Shown here: positions 22,339-31,523 of the stretch, piece after piece
Numbering within the stretch: the first letter of the stretch is position 1
How the letters are laid out: every line of letters starts with the position of its first letter
From: Zopfochytrium polystomum
Lineage: Eukaryota > Chytridiomycota > Chytridiomycetes > Chytridiales > Chytridiaceae
Reading direction: 5' to 3'
NCBI GenBank assembly: GCA_025765615.1
Contig: JAIVFJ010000188.1
Span: forward strand, 1-64,000
Length of the DNA stretch: 64,000 nucleotides
Notes under the pieces: model-generated
Told to the model about the DNA's origin: nothing
The model's database searches: none
Seen by the model: only the letters and a program-made list of their open reading frames with translations
Program-made: the position numbers and the translations under genes

Positions 22339-23712
22339 ATGTCGTTCTCTGCTTCCGGGTCACAGCCTATGGAGACGATATCGTCTGTACTAGAAAGTCT
22401 GCTGGAACAGCGCCGTGCAATAGCACGCTCGACCTCTCCAGTGGTCACTGCTGCAATGGTGCGCACCCTCCGCAGCCTTCGAACCGAATTTCGCAGCCAC
22501 CATCCGGAAGCGGACACGTCGATGCTGGACAGCCCACTCGACGGCCCGTTTCAGTACGGCACCCCCGAAGCAACAGCTCCGCAAGCAACTTCCTCGGCTC
22601 CCGCCTCGAGCAATTCGGTCTCAGGAACGCAACAAGACGCCAACCAGGCTCAGTCGGACCTGCTGCAGCGGTTCATGCAGCAAATGGCAACAACCCTCCG
22701 AGCTACCGGCGAAGACAGACCACTCAAGGACTTCAAGGCGCCGACCTCCTCCCCGCCTACATTTGACGGCAATGTCAAGAACAAGCCGGCGCACACAGTT
22801 CGCCGCCTTATTGAAGACTACCTAGAATCGGCCCAAGAAAGGTGCGAAATGCTCGGCCTCCTCGCTGACGACCAACCTCCGCGCTATCACAATCACTTGA
22901 CGTACACTAAGTGGGTCTCCGGTGGCCTCGAGAAAACGGCTCGCTCCCTATGGCGAAATCTCCCTCTTGCGACTCGCCAATCCATGAAATGGAGTGTATA
23001 CTGCACTTGGATACGAACACAATTCAGTTCGCAGCTTTCGTATGGCGACGCCGTCAACCTCCTTTGCCACTCCAAACAGATCAAATCTGCAGTCGCGTAC
23101 TCGCAAGAATTCAACGAGCTCATTGTCTCCATCCACGCCGAAGGCCCGATCCTTCCTGACATCTTCTTGGCAACAGTCTACCGCAACGGCCTCAAGCCTC
23201 AACTCCAGTCGGACCATAATCTCGCATCCCTTCGCTCCCTTCTTGCGGTGCAACAAGAAGCTGAACGTATAGACGACATTCAACATCGCGTGCAACGCCA
23301 GCTCAACGCAACTCAGCAGTCCACTCAGAGTCGCTCTCGCCAGTCCAACCTTGTCCCACGTCAGTCCAACTCCGCCTCAACTGGTTCACCAAACAATCAG
23401 ACTCAGCGTTCTCGTACCTCGCAGGCCTCGTCCTCCTTGTCGACAACATCCAATTTTCGGCCTTTTCGGTCCACCACTCAACACGATCAACACACAGACG
23501 ACGCCATGCAAATCGATAACCTCCACGCTCGCAAGCGCCTCACCGATGCGGAACGTGCTGAATATGTCAAAAATAATTGGTGCGTCTACTGCCGTGGAAA
23601 AGACCACACCGTCACGGATTGCAAGGCCCCTGGACTCCGACAGCGCAAGAATCCCCCTTGCGCCACCATCTCGGTCGTCTCCAGCCCGGCTACCACTGCC
23701 GATCGTAACTGA
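22339..23712 (+). CDS. Retrotransposon Gag
   Basis: 457-residue capsid/nucleocapsid protein. ATG at 22339 is the first in frame after the primer site. An N-terminal Ser/Thr/Gln-rich region is followed by a helical capsid-like stretch, then a Gln/Ser/Arg-rich linker and one zinc knuckle CVYCRGKDHTVTDC (CX2CX4HX4C) close to the C-terminus. The stop is TGA 23710-23712. The pol frame opens at 23709, so the two frames meet at the stop. Confidence 0.9.
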   Translation: MSFSASGSQPMETISSVLESLLEQRRAIARSTSPVVTAAMVRTLRSLRTEFRSHHPEADTSMLDSPLDGPFQYGTPEATAPQATSSAPASSNSVSGTQQDANQAQSDLLQRFMQQMATTLRATGEDRPLKDFKAPTSSPPTFDGNVKNKPAHTVRRLIEDYLESAQERCEMLGLLADDQPPRYHNHLTYTKWVSGGLEKTARSLWRNLPLATRQSMKWSVYCTWIRTQFSSQLSYGDAVNLLCHSKQIKSAVAYSQEFNELIVSIHAEGPILPDIFLATVYRNGLKPQLQSDHNLASLRSLLAVQQEAERIDDIQHRVQRQLNATQQSTQSRSRQSNLVPRQSNSASTGSPNNQTQRSRTSQASSSLSTTSNFRPFRSTTQHDQHTDDAMQIDNLHARKRLTDAERAEYVKNNWCVYCRGKDHTVTDCKAPGLRQRKNPPCATISVVSSPATTADRN

Positions 23713-26700
23713 CGACCTCGCTCTCCGCACTGTTCCCCATCGTAGACATAGACGTAAAGCGCACAATCTCGTTTTCTTACGATCCTTTCAACTCTGGCTC
23801 TCCTCTTCTTGTTGTCAATGCCTCTGTATCTTCTTCTTCCACTCCTGTCACAGCTCTTGTTGACAGCGGTGCCATTCCTAGTTACGTTCATCCATCAATC
23901 GTCCATGACCTTACTCCTATCGCTCGCCATGGCTCCGTAACGCTCCAGCTTGCTGCCGCTGGCTCCTCCTCCTCTGCTCCAGGCGACGTCTACCTCGTTG
24001 AATTCACCGTCAATGGTCTTACATATTCCCATCGCTTCCTCGTCGCTGATATCGCTTACGACATTATCCTTGGCAAGGATTGGCTCAACATCTACAACCC
24101 CGCCATCGACTGGCCTTCTAACACCCTTACGCTCAGCGACGGCACTCGTTGGTTCGGCCGCGGAGTTCCGCTCTTCGACCCGGGGGTTATCATGTCTGCC
24201 ACGGCCTTGAAACGTGCTATTCGACAGCCAAACACGTCGTGGGGAATCATAATGGCCATGGATCCAACGCTTAAACGTACAACTGCCGAGTCCAACGATG
24301 CCGATAAGGAAGCTCTCGAGAAACTTGACCCAAATTTACGCACAATAGTCGACCGATTTCCCACAGTCTTCCAACAGTTTGACGGACTTCCAGTGGAACG
24401 AGATACCGACCACCGAATTGATCTAGTTGACGAAAAGGCGACCCCTCCCTTTCGACCGCTCTATCCAATGGCCGACGACGAACTAGAACAACTTCGCAAG
24501 GAACTTGACTTCCTCTTACTTCACGGTCGAATCCGCCCTTCAGTGTCCCCGTACGGCGCACCAATATTCTATGTGAAACAGAAGAATAAGTATCGTCTCG
24601 TGTTTGACTACCGCGCTCTCAACAAAAATACCATCAAAAATCGAACCGGTCTACCAAATATCACTGAAATACTCGACCGCCTGCAACGCGCCCAGTACTT
24701 CACAATGCTTGATCTCGCTTCTGGCTACCACCAAATTCGTATTAAGGACACCGACGTCCACAAAACTGCCTTCCGAACGAAGTACGGCTCATTCGAATGG
24801 GTAGTTATGCCTTTCGGACTCACAAATGCCCCGGCTACATTCCAATCTACGATGAATCACATCTTCCGTGACTGCATTGACGAATATCTCACAGTCTACT
24901 TGGACGACATCCTTGTGTTCTCTACAACCCTTGAACAACACCTGGAACACATCAAATCCGTCCTGACTCGATTACGCGACAACAACCTCCACTGTCGATT
25001 ATCCAAATGCTCCTTCATCCAGACTGACATCGAATACCTTGGGTACTCAGTATCAAAGGGGGAAGTAAAAGTGCTTCCTTCGCGACTATCCGCAATCCTC
25101 GACTTTGAACCACCAAGATCCTGGCACGACCTGCGAAGTTTCCTTGGTTTAGCAAACACCATCCATCGCTTTGTCCCTCGCCAAGCGAAACTGCTAGCCC
25201 CGTTGTCGGATCTTCTCCGTCGTTCAGAGAAAATCACTCGTAATACTCCGTTCGAATGGACCGACGACATGCAACAAGTCTTCAATTCGGTCAAACACGA
25301 GCTCAGCAATCCGTCTACTCTCTCCATGTTTGACCCGACACGAACCGTTCACCTCTACTCCGACTGGTCAAAGTCCGCCGTTGGCTCATATATCTCCCAA
25401 CCCGACGATGACGGCGTCGAACACCCCATAGTCTTCGCATCTCGAAAATGCAATCCAGCAGAATCGCTCTATCATCCCTACCAAGGAGAAATTCTCGCGT
25501 TAGTTGAAGCCCTTCGAGTTCACCGACAATACCTTTTGGGTCGTGACGTCAAGGTCTTCACAGATCACAGCTCCCTCCGACACATACTTGACCAGCCAAA
25601 GCTACGCCCAGTCCATCACCGCTGGATAGCTGACATATTGTCCATCGACTTTCAAATCAAATGGATCGACGGAAAATGGAACAATATCGCTGACGTCCTC
25701 TCGCGCCGCTCTCACGTTAAGGACACTTCCACACAAACGCCTCTTGATCCTGTCGCCGAGATGAACTCTACACTCGCAGTCACCCCCACCTTGCTCAATG
25801 AAGTGCGTGAAGCATTAGACACTGACGCCGAAGGCCAAGAAATACTCACCCACCTCCTCCAAGGTGATGTCCCTAAAGGACTCCGCACAACCATCCGACG
25901 CTACTTTGAACGCGACGGACTCCTCTATTACTCTGCTGCCGAGAATGTTCGCCTTTACGTCCCCCGCGTTGTACGCCCTCAACTTGTTGCCCTGGCTCAC
26001 TCCTCTCGCCCAGCGCTACATACTGGTTGGGAAAAAACCGCTGAACGCTTATATCGAACATTCCATTGGCCCAACTTGCACGCGGACGTAAAAGCTTTCG
26101 TTCGTACCTGCGATTCCTGTCAACGCAATAAGTTTTCACGCCAGCCTCCGTATGGTCTGCTCGAACCTCACACCGTCCCGCCTTCTCCTTGGCACACTAT
26201 CTCTGTGGATTTCATCGGACCACTCCCACTCACCACTTCTGGTTACGATTCCATCACAGTTTTCGTCGATTATCTCACCAAACGAGTTCGCATTGCAGCA
26301 TCCAAGACTACCGATGACGCCGCCGACTTCGCTCGTTGTTTTGAAACTGTCGTATGGCGCAACCACGGTCTTCCTCGCCGTCTTGTTTCGGACCGCGACA
26401 AACTTTTCGTCTCTGCCTTCTGGCGACACCTCACCCGTAGTCTTGGTATCGACCTGAACATATCGACCTCCTTCCACCCCCAGACGGATGGCCACACAGA
26501 GATACGCAACGCTTGGATCACAGCCGCCCTCCGTCACTTCGTCAACTGGGAACACAACGATTGGGATCAGTACCTTCACATCATCGAGTATGGCATCAAC
26601 GATAGCGTAAACACGTCCACTGGCTACACTCCTTTCCTCCTCGACACTGGTCGTCACCCCCTCTCTGTCCTCGATATCACTCTCCCTGACGTACCTGCTC

Positions 26701-27413
26701 CATCGCACGACGCTCTCTACGCCCGCCTCGCTGTCGCCAAAGATTTCATCCGCCGCGCTCAGGATACGCAAGCTCGCCATGCTAACAACCATCGGCGCCC
26801 TTCTCCATTTTCTGTCGGCGACCTCGTCTTGGTCTCCGCCCGCGACTTCCACCCCGGCAACGTCCCTGTCGCTGACGACAAGCTTGGACCCATCTACCAC
26901 GGCCCTTTTCGCATCACAGATACCCGTGGCCCTTCGTTCCTCCTCAATCTGCCCGCCTCAACGGGCGCACACCCAGTCTTTCACCCCTCCAAGCTCCGCC
27001 CGTACTTCTGGGACCGCACCGGCCCTGACCCGCTCGCCCAGCAACCTCCCATGGCCCGCCGTGTGGCCCAAGTTCTCTCTCGTCGAATCTTTCGCAATCG
27101 CGAACAGGTCCTTGTCTCGTGGTCTCACCACTCACCTCTCTTCAATACTTGGCTTGACCTTACCCCTGACTTGCACTACCCGCCTTCGCCTCGCCGACCT
27201 TCTGTGAACCCCCGCCTTTCCCGGTTCTCTTTCATTCTCTTTCAATTTTCCTCTCAAATCGCTCCTCCGATTCCATGCCCTCAAAATTCGAGCTTCGCTC
27301 TTGCCAGGGGGTATGTCACGGAATCGTCCCTTCTCCTTCCTTTTTCAACCTGTCTGTCTACAAATCAGTATCTTCCTCTTTGGGATGCCTCAAATTTGGA
27401 CTTCCCAATTTAA
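23709..27413 (+). CDS. Retrotransposon Pol (PR-RT-RH-IN-chromodomain-like)
   Basis: Open from 23709, in the -1 frame relative to gag; the first ATG in frame (24192) lies after the protease, so translation must reach it from gag. Domains: aspartic protease ALVDSGA at about 23850, reverse transcriptase with VFDYRALNK, MPFGLTNAPATFQ and YLDDILVF, RNase H (YSDWSKSAVG, EILALVEALRVHRQ, TDHSSLRH), integrase with an HHCC finger and the DDE triad (SVDFIGP, VSDRDKLF, HPQTDGHTE). It ends in a chromodomain-like tail (EQVLVSWSHHSPLFNTWLD). The frame closes at 27413 inside the 3' LTR. No internal stop. Confidence 0.93.
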   Translation: MTTSLSALFPIVDIDVKRTISFSYDPFNSGSPLLVVNASVSSSSTPVTALVDSGAIPSYVHPSIVHDLTPIARHGSVTLQLAAAGSSSSAPGDVYLVEFTVNGLTYSHRFLVADIAYDIILGKDWLNIYNPAIDWPSNTLTLSDGTRWFGRGVPLFDPGVIMSATALKRAIRQPNTSWGIIMAMDPTLKRTTAESNDADKEALEKLDPNLRTIVDRFPTVFQQFDGLPVERDTDHRIDLVDEKATPPFRPLYPMADDELEQLRKELDFLLLHGRIRPSVSPYGAPIFYVKQKNKYRLVFDYRALNKNTIKNRTGLPNITEILDRLQRAQYFTMLDLASGYHQIRIKDTDVHKTAFRTKYGSFEWVVMPFGLTNAPATFQSTMNHIFRDCIDEYLTVYLDDILVFSTTLEQHLEHIKSVLTRLRDNNLHCRLSKCSFIQTDIEYLGYSVSKGEVKVLPSRLSAILDFEPPRSWHDLRSFLGLANTIHRFVPRQAKLLAPLSDLLRRSEKITRNTPFEWTDDMQQVFNSVKHELSNPSTLSMFDPTRTVHLYSDWSKSAVGSYISQPDDDGVEHPIVFASRKCNPAESLYHPYQGEILALVEALRVHRQYLLGRDVKVFTDHSSLRHILDQPKLRPVHHRWIADILSIDFQIKWIDGKWNNIADVLSRRSHVKDTSTQTPLDPVAEMNSTLAVTPTLLNEVREALDTDAEGQEILTHLLQGDVPKGLRTTIRRYFERDGLLYYSAAENVRLYVPRVVRPQLVALAHSSRPALHTGWEKTAERLYRTFHWPNLHADVKAFVRTCDSCQRNKFSRQPPYGLLEPHTVPPSPWHTISVDFIGPLPLTTSGYDSITVFVDYLTKRVRIAASKTTDDAADFARCFETVVWRNHGLPRRLVSDRDKLFVSAFWRHLTRSLGIDLNISTSFHPQTDGHTEIRNAWITAALRHFVNWEHNDWDQYLHIIEYGINDSVNTSTGYTPFLLDTGRHPLSVLDITLPDVPAPSHDALYARLAVAKDFIRRAQDTQARHANNHRRPSPFSVGDLVLVSARDFHPGNVPVADDKLGPIYHGPFRITDTRGPSFLLNLPASTGAHPVFHPSKLRPYFWDRTGPDPLAQQPPMARRVAQVLSRRIFRNREQVLVSWSHHSPLFNTWLDLTPDLHYPPSPRRPSVNPRLSRFSFILFQFSSQIAPPIPCPQNSSFALARGYVTESSLLLPFSTCLSTNQYLPLWDASNLDFPI
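27306..27313 (+). other. Polypurine tract
   Basis: AGGGGGTA immediately before the 3' LTR, the expected plus-strand primer position. Confidence 0.7.
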
Positions 27414-27525
27414 CTTCCAATCAACTGAAACCAATTAAGTGCAAGGTATAAATACCTTGCGCCACACAATAACAAAGTCAGCTTCCACTATACTTTACCG
27501 TTACGTCGGTTCAATTATCCTCACA
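27314..27525 (+). repeat. 3' LTR
   Basis: 212 bp identical to the 5' LTR; overlaps the last 100 nt of pol. Confidence 0.95.
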
Positions 27526-27530
27526 ACCGA
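27526..27530. repeat. Target site duplication, 3' copy (ACCGA)
   Basis: Direct repeat of 21954-21958. Confidence 0.93.
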
Positions 27531-28162
27531 TCCGCAGCCATGGCGGCATGCTGCACCGTGTGAGTGCGTGTGTGGGTGGGTGGTGGCGTCCGCTTTCTGT
27601 CTCAAATTCCTGGAAACGTTTACTTGAGACAAACAAAGATTCGAGAGGCCTTCCGAAAACGGAAACACTTCTTATCATTGGGCGATTCCGTTTTTTTTGG
27701 AATTCGCCCTGGGAGAGCCGGCGGGCCGCCAGCCACGTGCACCCCCCACCCACTTGCTTGTTTCGCTACTTTCATGAACTGCAGATAAACAGCAAACAGC
27801 AAACACACGAGAAAGAGATCAGGCGAAGAGCAACAGGGGTGTGGCCTTCATAGGGCCTACAGGAGTGGGAGGTCGGAGTGGGGTTTATGCCTTCGTCGGT
27901 GCGGTTGGGAGTTGCGCCATCAACAAAAGGTGGTGGCGCTGCGTCCGCAGCCTCTCTCACTCTCTGTCTTTCTCTCTCTCGCTGTCGCCGCACGATTCGG
28001 GAAGCTCTCCACCCAGCTAGTGAACGGCCAAATCCTTTTTGTTGCAAGCGCTATTGCTGCTGTCGGCGAAATTACCCGCCACGACAACGTCGGAGCGTGC
28101 CGTGGCCGACTTGGTAGTGGCAGCGGCCATGTTGTGATTCCCTGCTGATGCGTTTGCTGAAG
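27531..28162. other. Flank between retrotransposon and FMO4
   Basis: Former upstream DNA of FMO3. GT/GGTG-rich near 27560; no gene recognised. Confidence 0.4.
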
Positions 28163-29452
28163 TTACTTACGCCTACTGGCGGGATGGAAGGAACCGAGTT
28201 GGCGGCATGAGGGCACTTGGACAAAGCGTCTTTCTTCTTCGTGGTTGGACGATGTGATGATGGGATGGGTCGACAGAGAGATAGAGAGACAGAGAGACAG
28301 AGAGACAGAGAGACAGAGAGTGCGAGCGGGAGAGAAAGACTGAGAAACGACAGAAAGTAGTCCAGTCGGTCGGTCTGGGCCGCCCGCTTCCGCCGCGACC
28401 GGGGCTCCGCCCGCCACGTGAAATCGGGCCACGTGGGCAGGCGTCCAAGACAGCTGGGAACACGAGTGGGCTGGGAACCGCGAAATTAGCGCCGCCAGCA
28501 CCTCGGCGTCCTCTAAACCGACGCCGCACGTCTGGCCCAGGAACGGCACCATGGCGTGCTTGGCGCCGCCGATAAGCACGCAGTTTTGCTTGGACCAGTG
28601 CGGCAGGGTCTCGAGGTCGTAGATGGTCAGGGGCACGATCTCCTTGGCGCCGAGGATCATGGGTTGGAACACGTCCGGCAGCCGCCACCGCCGGGCCATC
28701 TCGGCCAGCGATGCGCGCTCCTCGCGCAAGTCGAACAGCGGCTTCCACGAGTCGAGGGTGATTTCGGACTGCTTGAGCTCGAAGAGGAGCCAGCCGAGCT
28801 GGGTGTCCGAGACGCGCATGACCATCCCGGACTTGCCGGCGACGTTGTCGGTGAAAAAGTGGTGGCTGCGGGAGGTCCAGTTGATGGTGGACGGATCGAG
28901 GTCGACGATGCCAAAGTAGCCCACGATGCCGTACTTTGACGGCTTGCGGTCCGGGAACAGGCACTGGCGGACACCCGAGTGGACGCCGTCGGCGCCGATC
29001 AGGATGTCCCCGACGGCGACGGAGCCGTCGTGGAACTTTGCCCTTACGCCGAGGCTGCCGTCCGTCGGCTGCTCGATGCCGATCAGCTGCTTGTTGGCGT
29101 GGACGTATACCCCTTCCTGTATCAGCGTGTTGGTGAGGATGCGAGACAAGGTCGTACGCAGGATGTTGATCTGGACGAGGTCGCCGGAGCGGGACGTGGG
29201 GAAGCTGGCGACGGGATCGCCGTTGATCTTGCGCATCTCGAACGAGTCGCACACGCTGCCGGCGGTGACGACTGCGTCGAGGAGGCCGAGGCGCTTGAGC
29301 ACGCGCATGCCGTTCTCGGAGACGTTGAGGCCGGCGGGGGCGTCGAGGAAGTCGAGGACACGGTCGAAGAGCTCGACGTCGTGGCCGGCGCGCTTGAGGG
29401 CGAGGGCGGCGGCGGGGCCCGAGACACCCCCACCGACCACGAGGATGCGCAT
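28163..29452 (-). pseudogene. FMO4: FAD-dependent monooxygenase, C-terminus replaced
   Basis: ATG at 29452 (MRILVVGGGVSGPAAALALK). DG motif DILIGADGVHSGVR is intact, flavin motif NCVLIGGAKHAMVPFLGQTC (Asp to Gly). It matches FMO5 codon for codon for 980 nt (28473-29452 against 31888-32867, no indels seen) up to LAALISRFP, then similarity stops abruptly. The frame runs on for about 100 unrelated residues, through the (GACA)n repeat, to 28163. Missing is the last 90-100 residue helix and DG(.)EAV closing module present in every other copy. The enzyme is probably non-functional unless the tail substitutes. Confidence 0.75.
28271..28320. repeat. (GAGACA)n simple repeat inside the FMO4 run-on tail
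   Basis: Six or so AGAGAC units on the plus strand; on the coding strand they give a Ser/Leu-rich low-complexity tail, supporting the view that this part is not native FMO sequence. Confidence 0.85.
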
Positions 29453-29560
29453 CTTTGATTTGACTGACTGTTCGTCCGTCGTAGTGGCGGGCTGTGCCCG
29501 ATACCGTCGGCGTGGGCGTGGGGCGGGAGCGGAGATGACAAGAGAGAGAGAGGGTGTGTG

Positions 29561-29604
<44 letters not shown>

Positions 29605-30685
29605 TGTGTGTGTGTGTGTGTGTTTGTCTGTCTGTATTTGTTTTGTTTGCTGCAGTCACGTCACCGAAGACGGAATGTTCCCTTTGGGCTTTCGCCACAA
29701 CACACGAGCGGCAGAGCTCAAATTGTTCTGTGCGGCAAGGCCTTGTTTTCATTAAGCCCAATGCGGACGCGGCAAAACTACGCGCCCGCAAACTGAAAGG
29801 ACAGCGCGCGATGAAGCTGCTCATCATTATAAATTGCTTTTTTCTTCTTTTCATTAAATAATACTCTTACCAATGCGCAACGGAATTCACCACCTCCACG
29901 ATGGTCCATTGCAAAATCCGCGCCGTCCAAGAACAAAAATCTTCATTCAAACAGCGGTGGAGCCGGCATTCACCACTTCCCTCAAAGCAAAACCAGCAGA
30001 TTTCAAACGCCTCGAAAAACCTTTGTTTGCAATAGAGGATCTGTTACTGACTCACAAAACAACATTCTGGGCCAACACCCATCATTGGCTATCATTCTCA
30101 GACAGCATCTGGAAGCTGCACAAAACATAGAAAAATTGGTGCATGAAGAAAAAGAGTTACTTGTGAAAAACAGAAAACAGATTGTTTACCTGGGCACAAG
30201 CAAAGGCAGCAGAACAGCACGAGCTCGTTGAGAATCTCTGATAATACAATGCTAATACTGAAAAAAAAAGAGCAGTCGCACCATCGAAATGATGTGTGTG
30301 GTTTTCGTATCTGCAGCTTGGCCTTGTGTATCTGCTTGTTATCCTTGTGTGGATTGACGTTAGCCTTGCATGTCTGCTTGTTAGCCTTGCTTGCCTCTGA
30401 AAAAAAAAAAAGAATAACGCGAGGCTGCATTTGCTTTCTTTCTTTCTTTCTTTTTGCCATGTTGGGGGGGCACGCATGCAATAAAGTCAGTTGTTAAAGG
30501 TTTGTGCAGCCGGCAACAAAAAAAAATGAACAAAAGAAAAACAAGAAGAAAAAGTACCAACATAAGTGAAACATAGTTAGAGATGTACCAGAAGCTGTCA
30601 CAAACTCGTTTTCGCTTCACCCAACGCGCAGTGAATCAGAATCTTAAAGATGCGAACCTGACTTTTATTTGTATCAATTGCGACG
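29453..30685. other. FMO4 upstream region and intergenic DNA
   Basis: Includes the compound microsatellite at 29562-29625. Contains a short plus-strand ATG frame at 29873-30130 (85 codons, unrecognised, probably chance) and an imperfect direct repeat built on 'ttagccttgc..gtctgcttgt' at about 30315-30390. No gene recognised. Confidence 0.4.
29562..29625. repeat. Compound (GA)n(GT)n microsatellite upstream of FMO4
   Basis: Uninterrupted GA repeat turning into GT repeat, about 110-175 nt before the FMO4 ATG. Confidence 0.95.
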
Positions 30686-30689
30686 TTCA

Positions 30690-31125
30690 TCACCGAACAG
30701 CCGGACATGGTTCCTTCCACCGTTTTACTGTCAACGAATTGTCGTCAAAGAAATGGTCTGGCAGCCACACCATTTTCTTTTGCACCATTCCAGGTCCTGC
30801 ATTTCGCCTTCACTCCCCTTGCTGTCATGCGATGTTGCAATCGAAGGGATAATCTGCAAGTCTTCAGTGACGGAGATAACTACTATTTACTTGAAGTGTA
30901 CATGTCGTTCATTTTCTGTTACTCCGGGTCTGTATTGAAAACATAGAAGCAGAGCTGTCTTCATCCTGTCAGTATCGAAATTCTCCAGCCCACTCTGCTT
31001 TGTCCAACCCGATGCCCCCGGGAGTAGTCGGGACAGGCGCGACCTTTTCCACCAGCCCAGGACGTGGACGTGCGCGGCGGCGGCGCCACCGGCCAGCGCT
31101 GCCGCAACAACTGCGTCTGCCATGG
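30690..31125 (-). pseudogene. Decayed ankyrin-like gene fragment between FMO4 and FMO5
   Basis: Minus-strand similarity in two blocks to the intact gene at 41778-43478. Block 1 (about 30990-31125) reads AAAAHVHVLGWWKRSR, cf. AAAAGHVHVLAWWRHH. Block 2 (about 30700-30800) matches its 3' end, around the 'CRRNGLELPARF' segment, at the DNA level. The middle of the gene is missing and no frame is maintained. A relic, not a gene. Confidence 0.65.
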
Positions 31126-31523
31126 TCGACCCCAGCGGTTTCTAATTCGTTTGAAACGATTGAAATCGGCGATCAAGAGCGAGGTACGGTTCGGAAATGG
31201 CGCTCCACCTCTCAATCATCTTTTCAAACCACTCACTAAGTTTCGATATAGTTCGAAGGAAGATGGGTTGGCCTAAAAAGGCGCTTTCCCAAGAAAAGCT
31301 CCAAATCTGGCATGGCCGCGCTTTTGCCCTTACCGGGCGGCCGTGCCACGTATAGCTGGCGTCCAGGCCAACTCAACGAGTTGGCACAAGGAACAGGGGT
31401 GCCAGCAATGCTTAGATGAAGGGCTTTCAAATGTGGGTCCAATGCACCAAACGCTCTGCGTGTCTGAGGAAAAAAATTCTGAGCTCTAACCCGCCCCCGT
31501 CACGACTGGGCACCAAACACGGA
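31126..31523. other. Intergenic, FMO5 3' flank
   Basis: Nothing recognised. Confidence 0.4.

Larger units (their letters stand above)
21959..27525 (+). mobile_element. Complete Ty3/gypsy (chromovirus-type) LTR retrotransposon
   Basis: A 5567-bp element with 212-bp LTRs that begin TG and end CA and read as identical, a primer binding site, gag with a zinc knuckle, pol in the order protease, reverse transcriptase, RNase H, integrase and a chromodomain-like tail, a purine tract, and a 5-bp target duplication ACCGA. RT before integrase defines the Ty3/gypsy order. LTR identity and open gag and pol frames indicate a very recent, possibly still competent insertion. It lies 147 bp upstream of the FMO3 start in the opposite orientation. 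Confidence 0.96.

Noticed and set aside
22308..22766. Alternative retrotransposon frame overlapping gag
   Set aside because: No zinc knuckle or capsid features; shadow of the gag frame.
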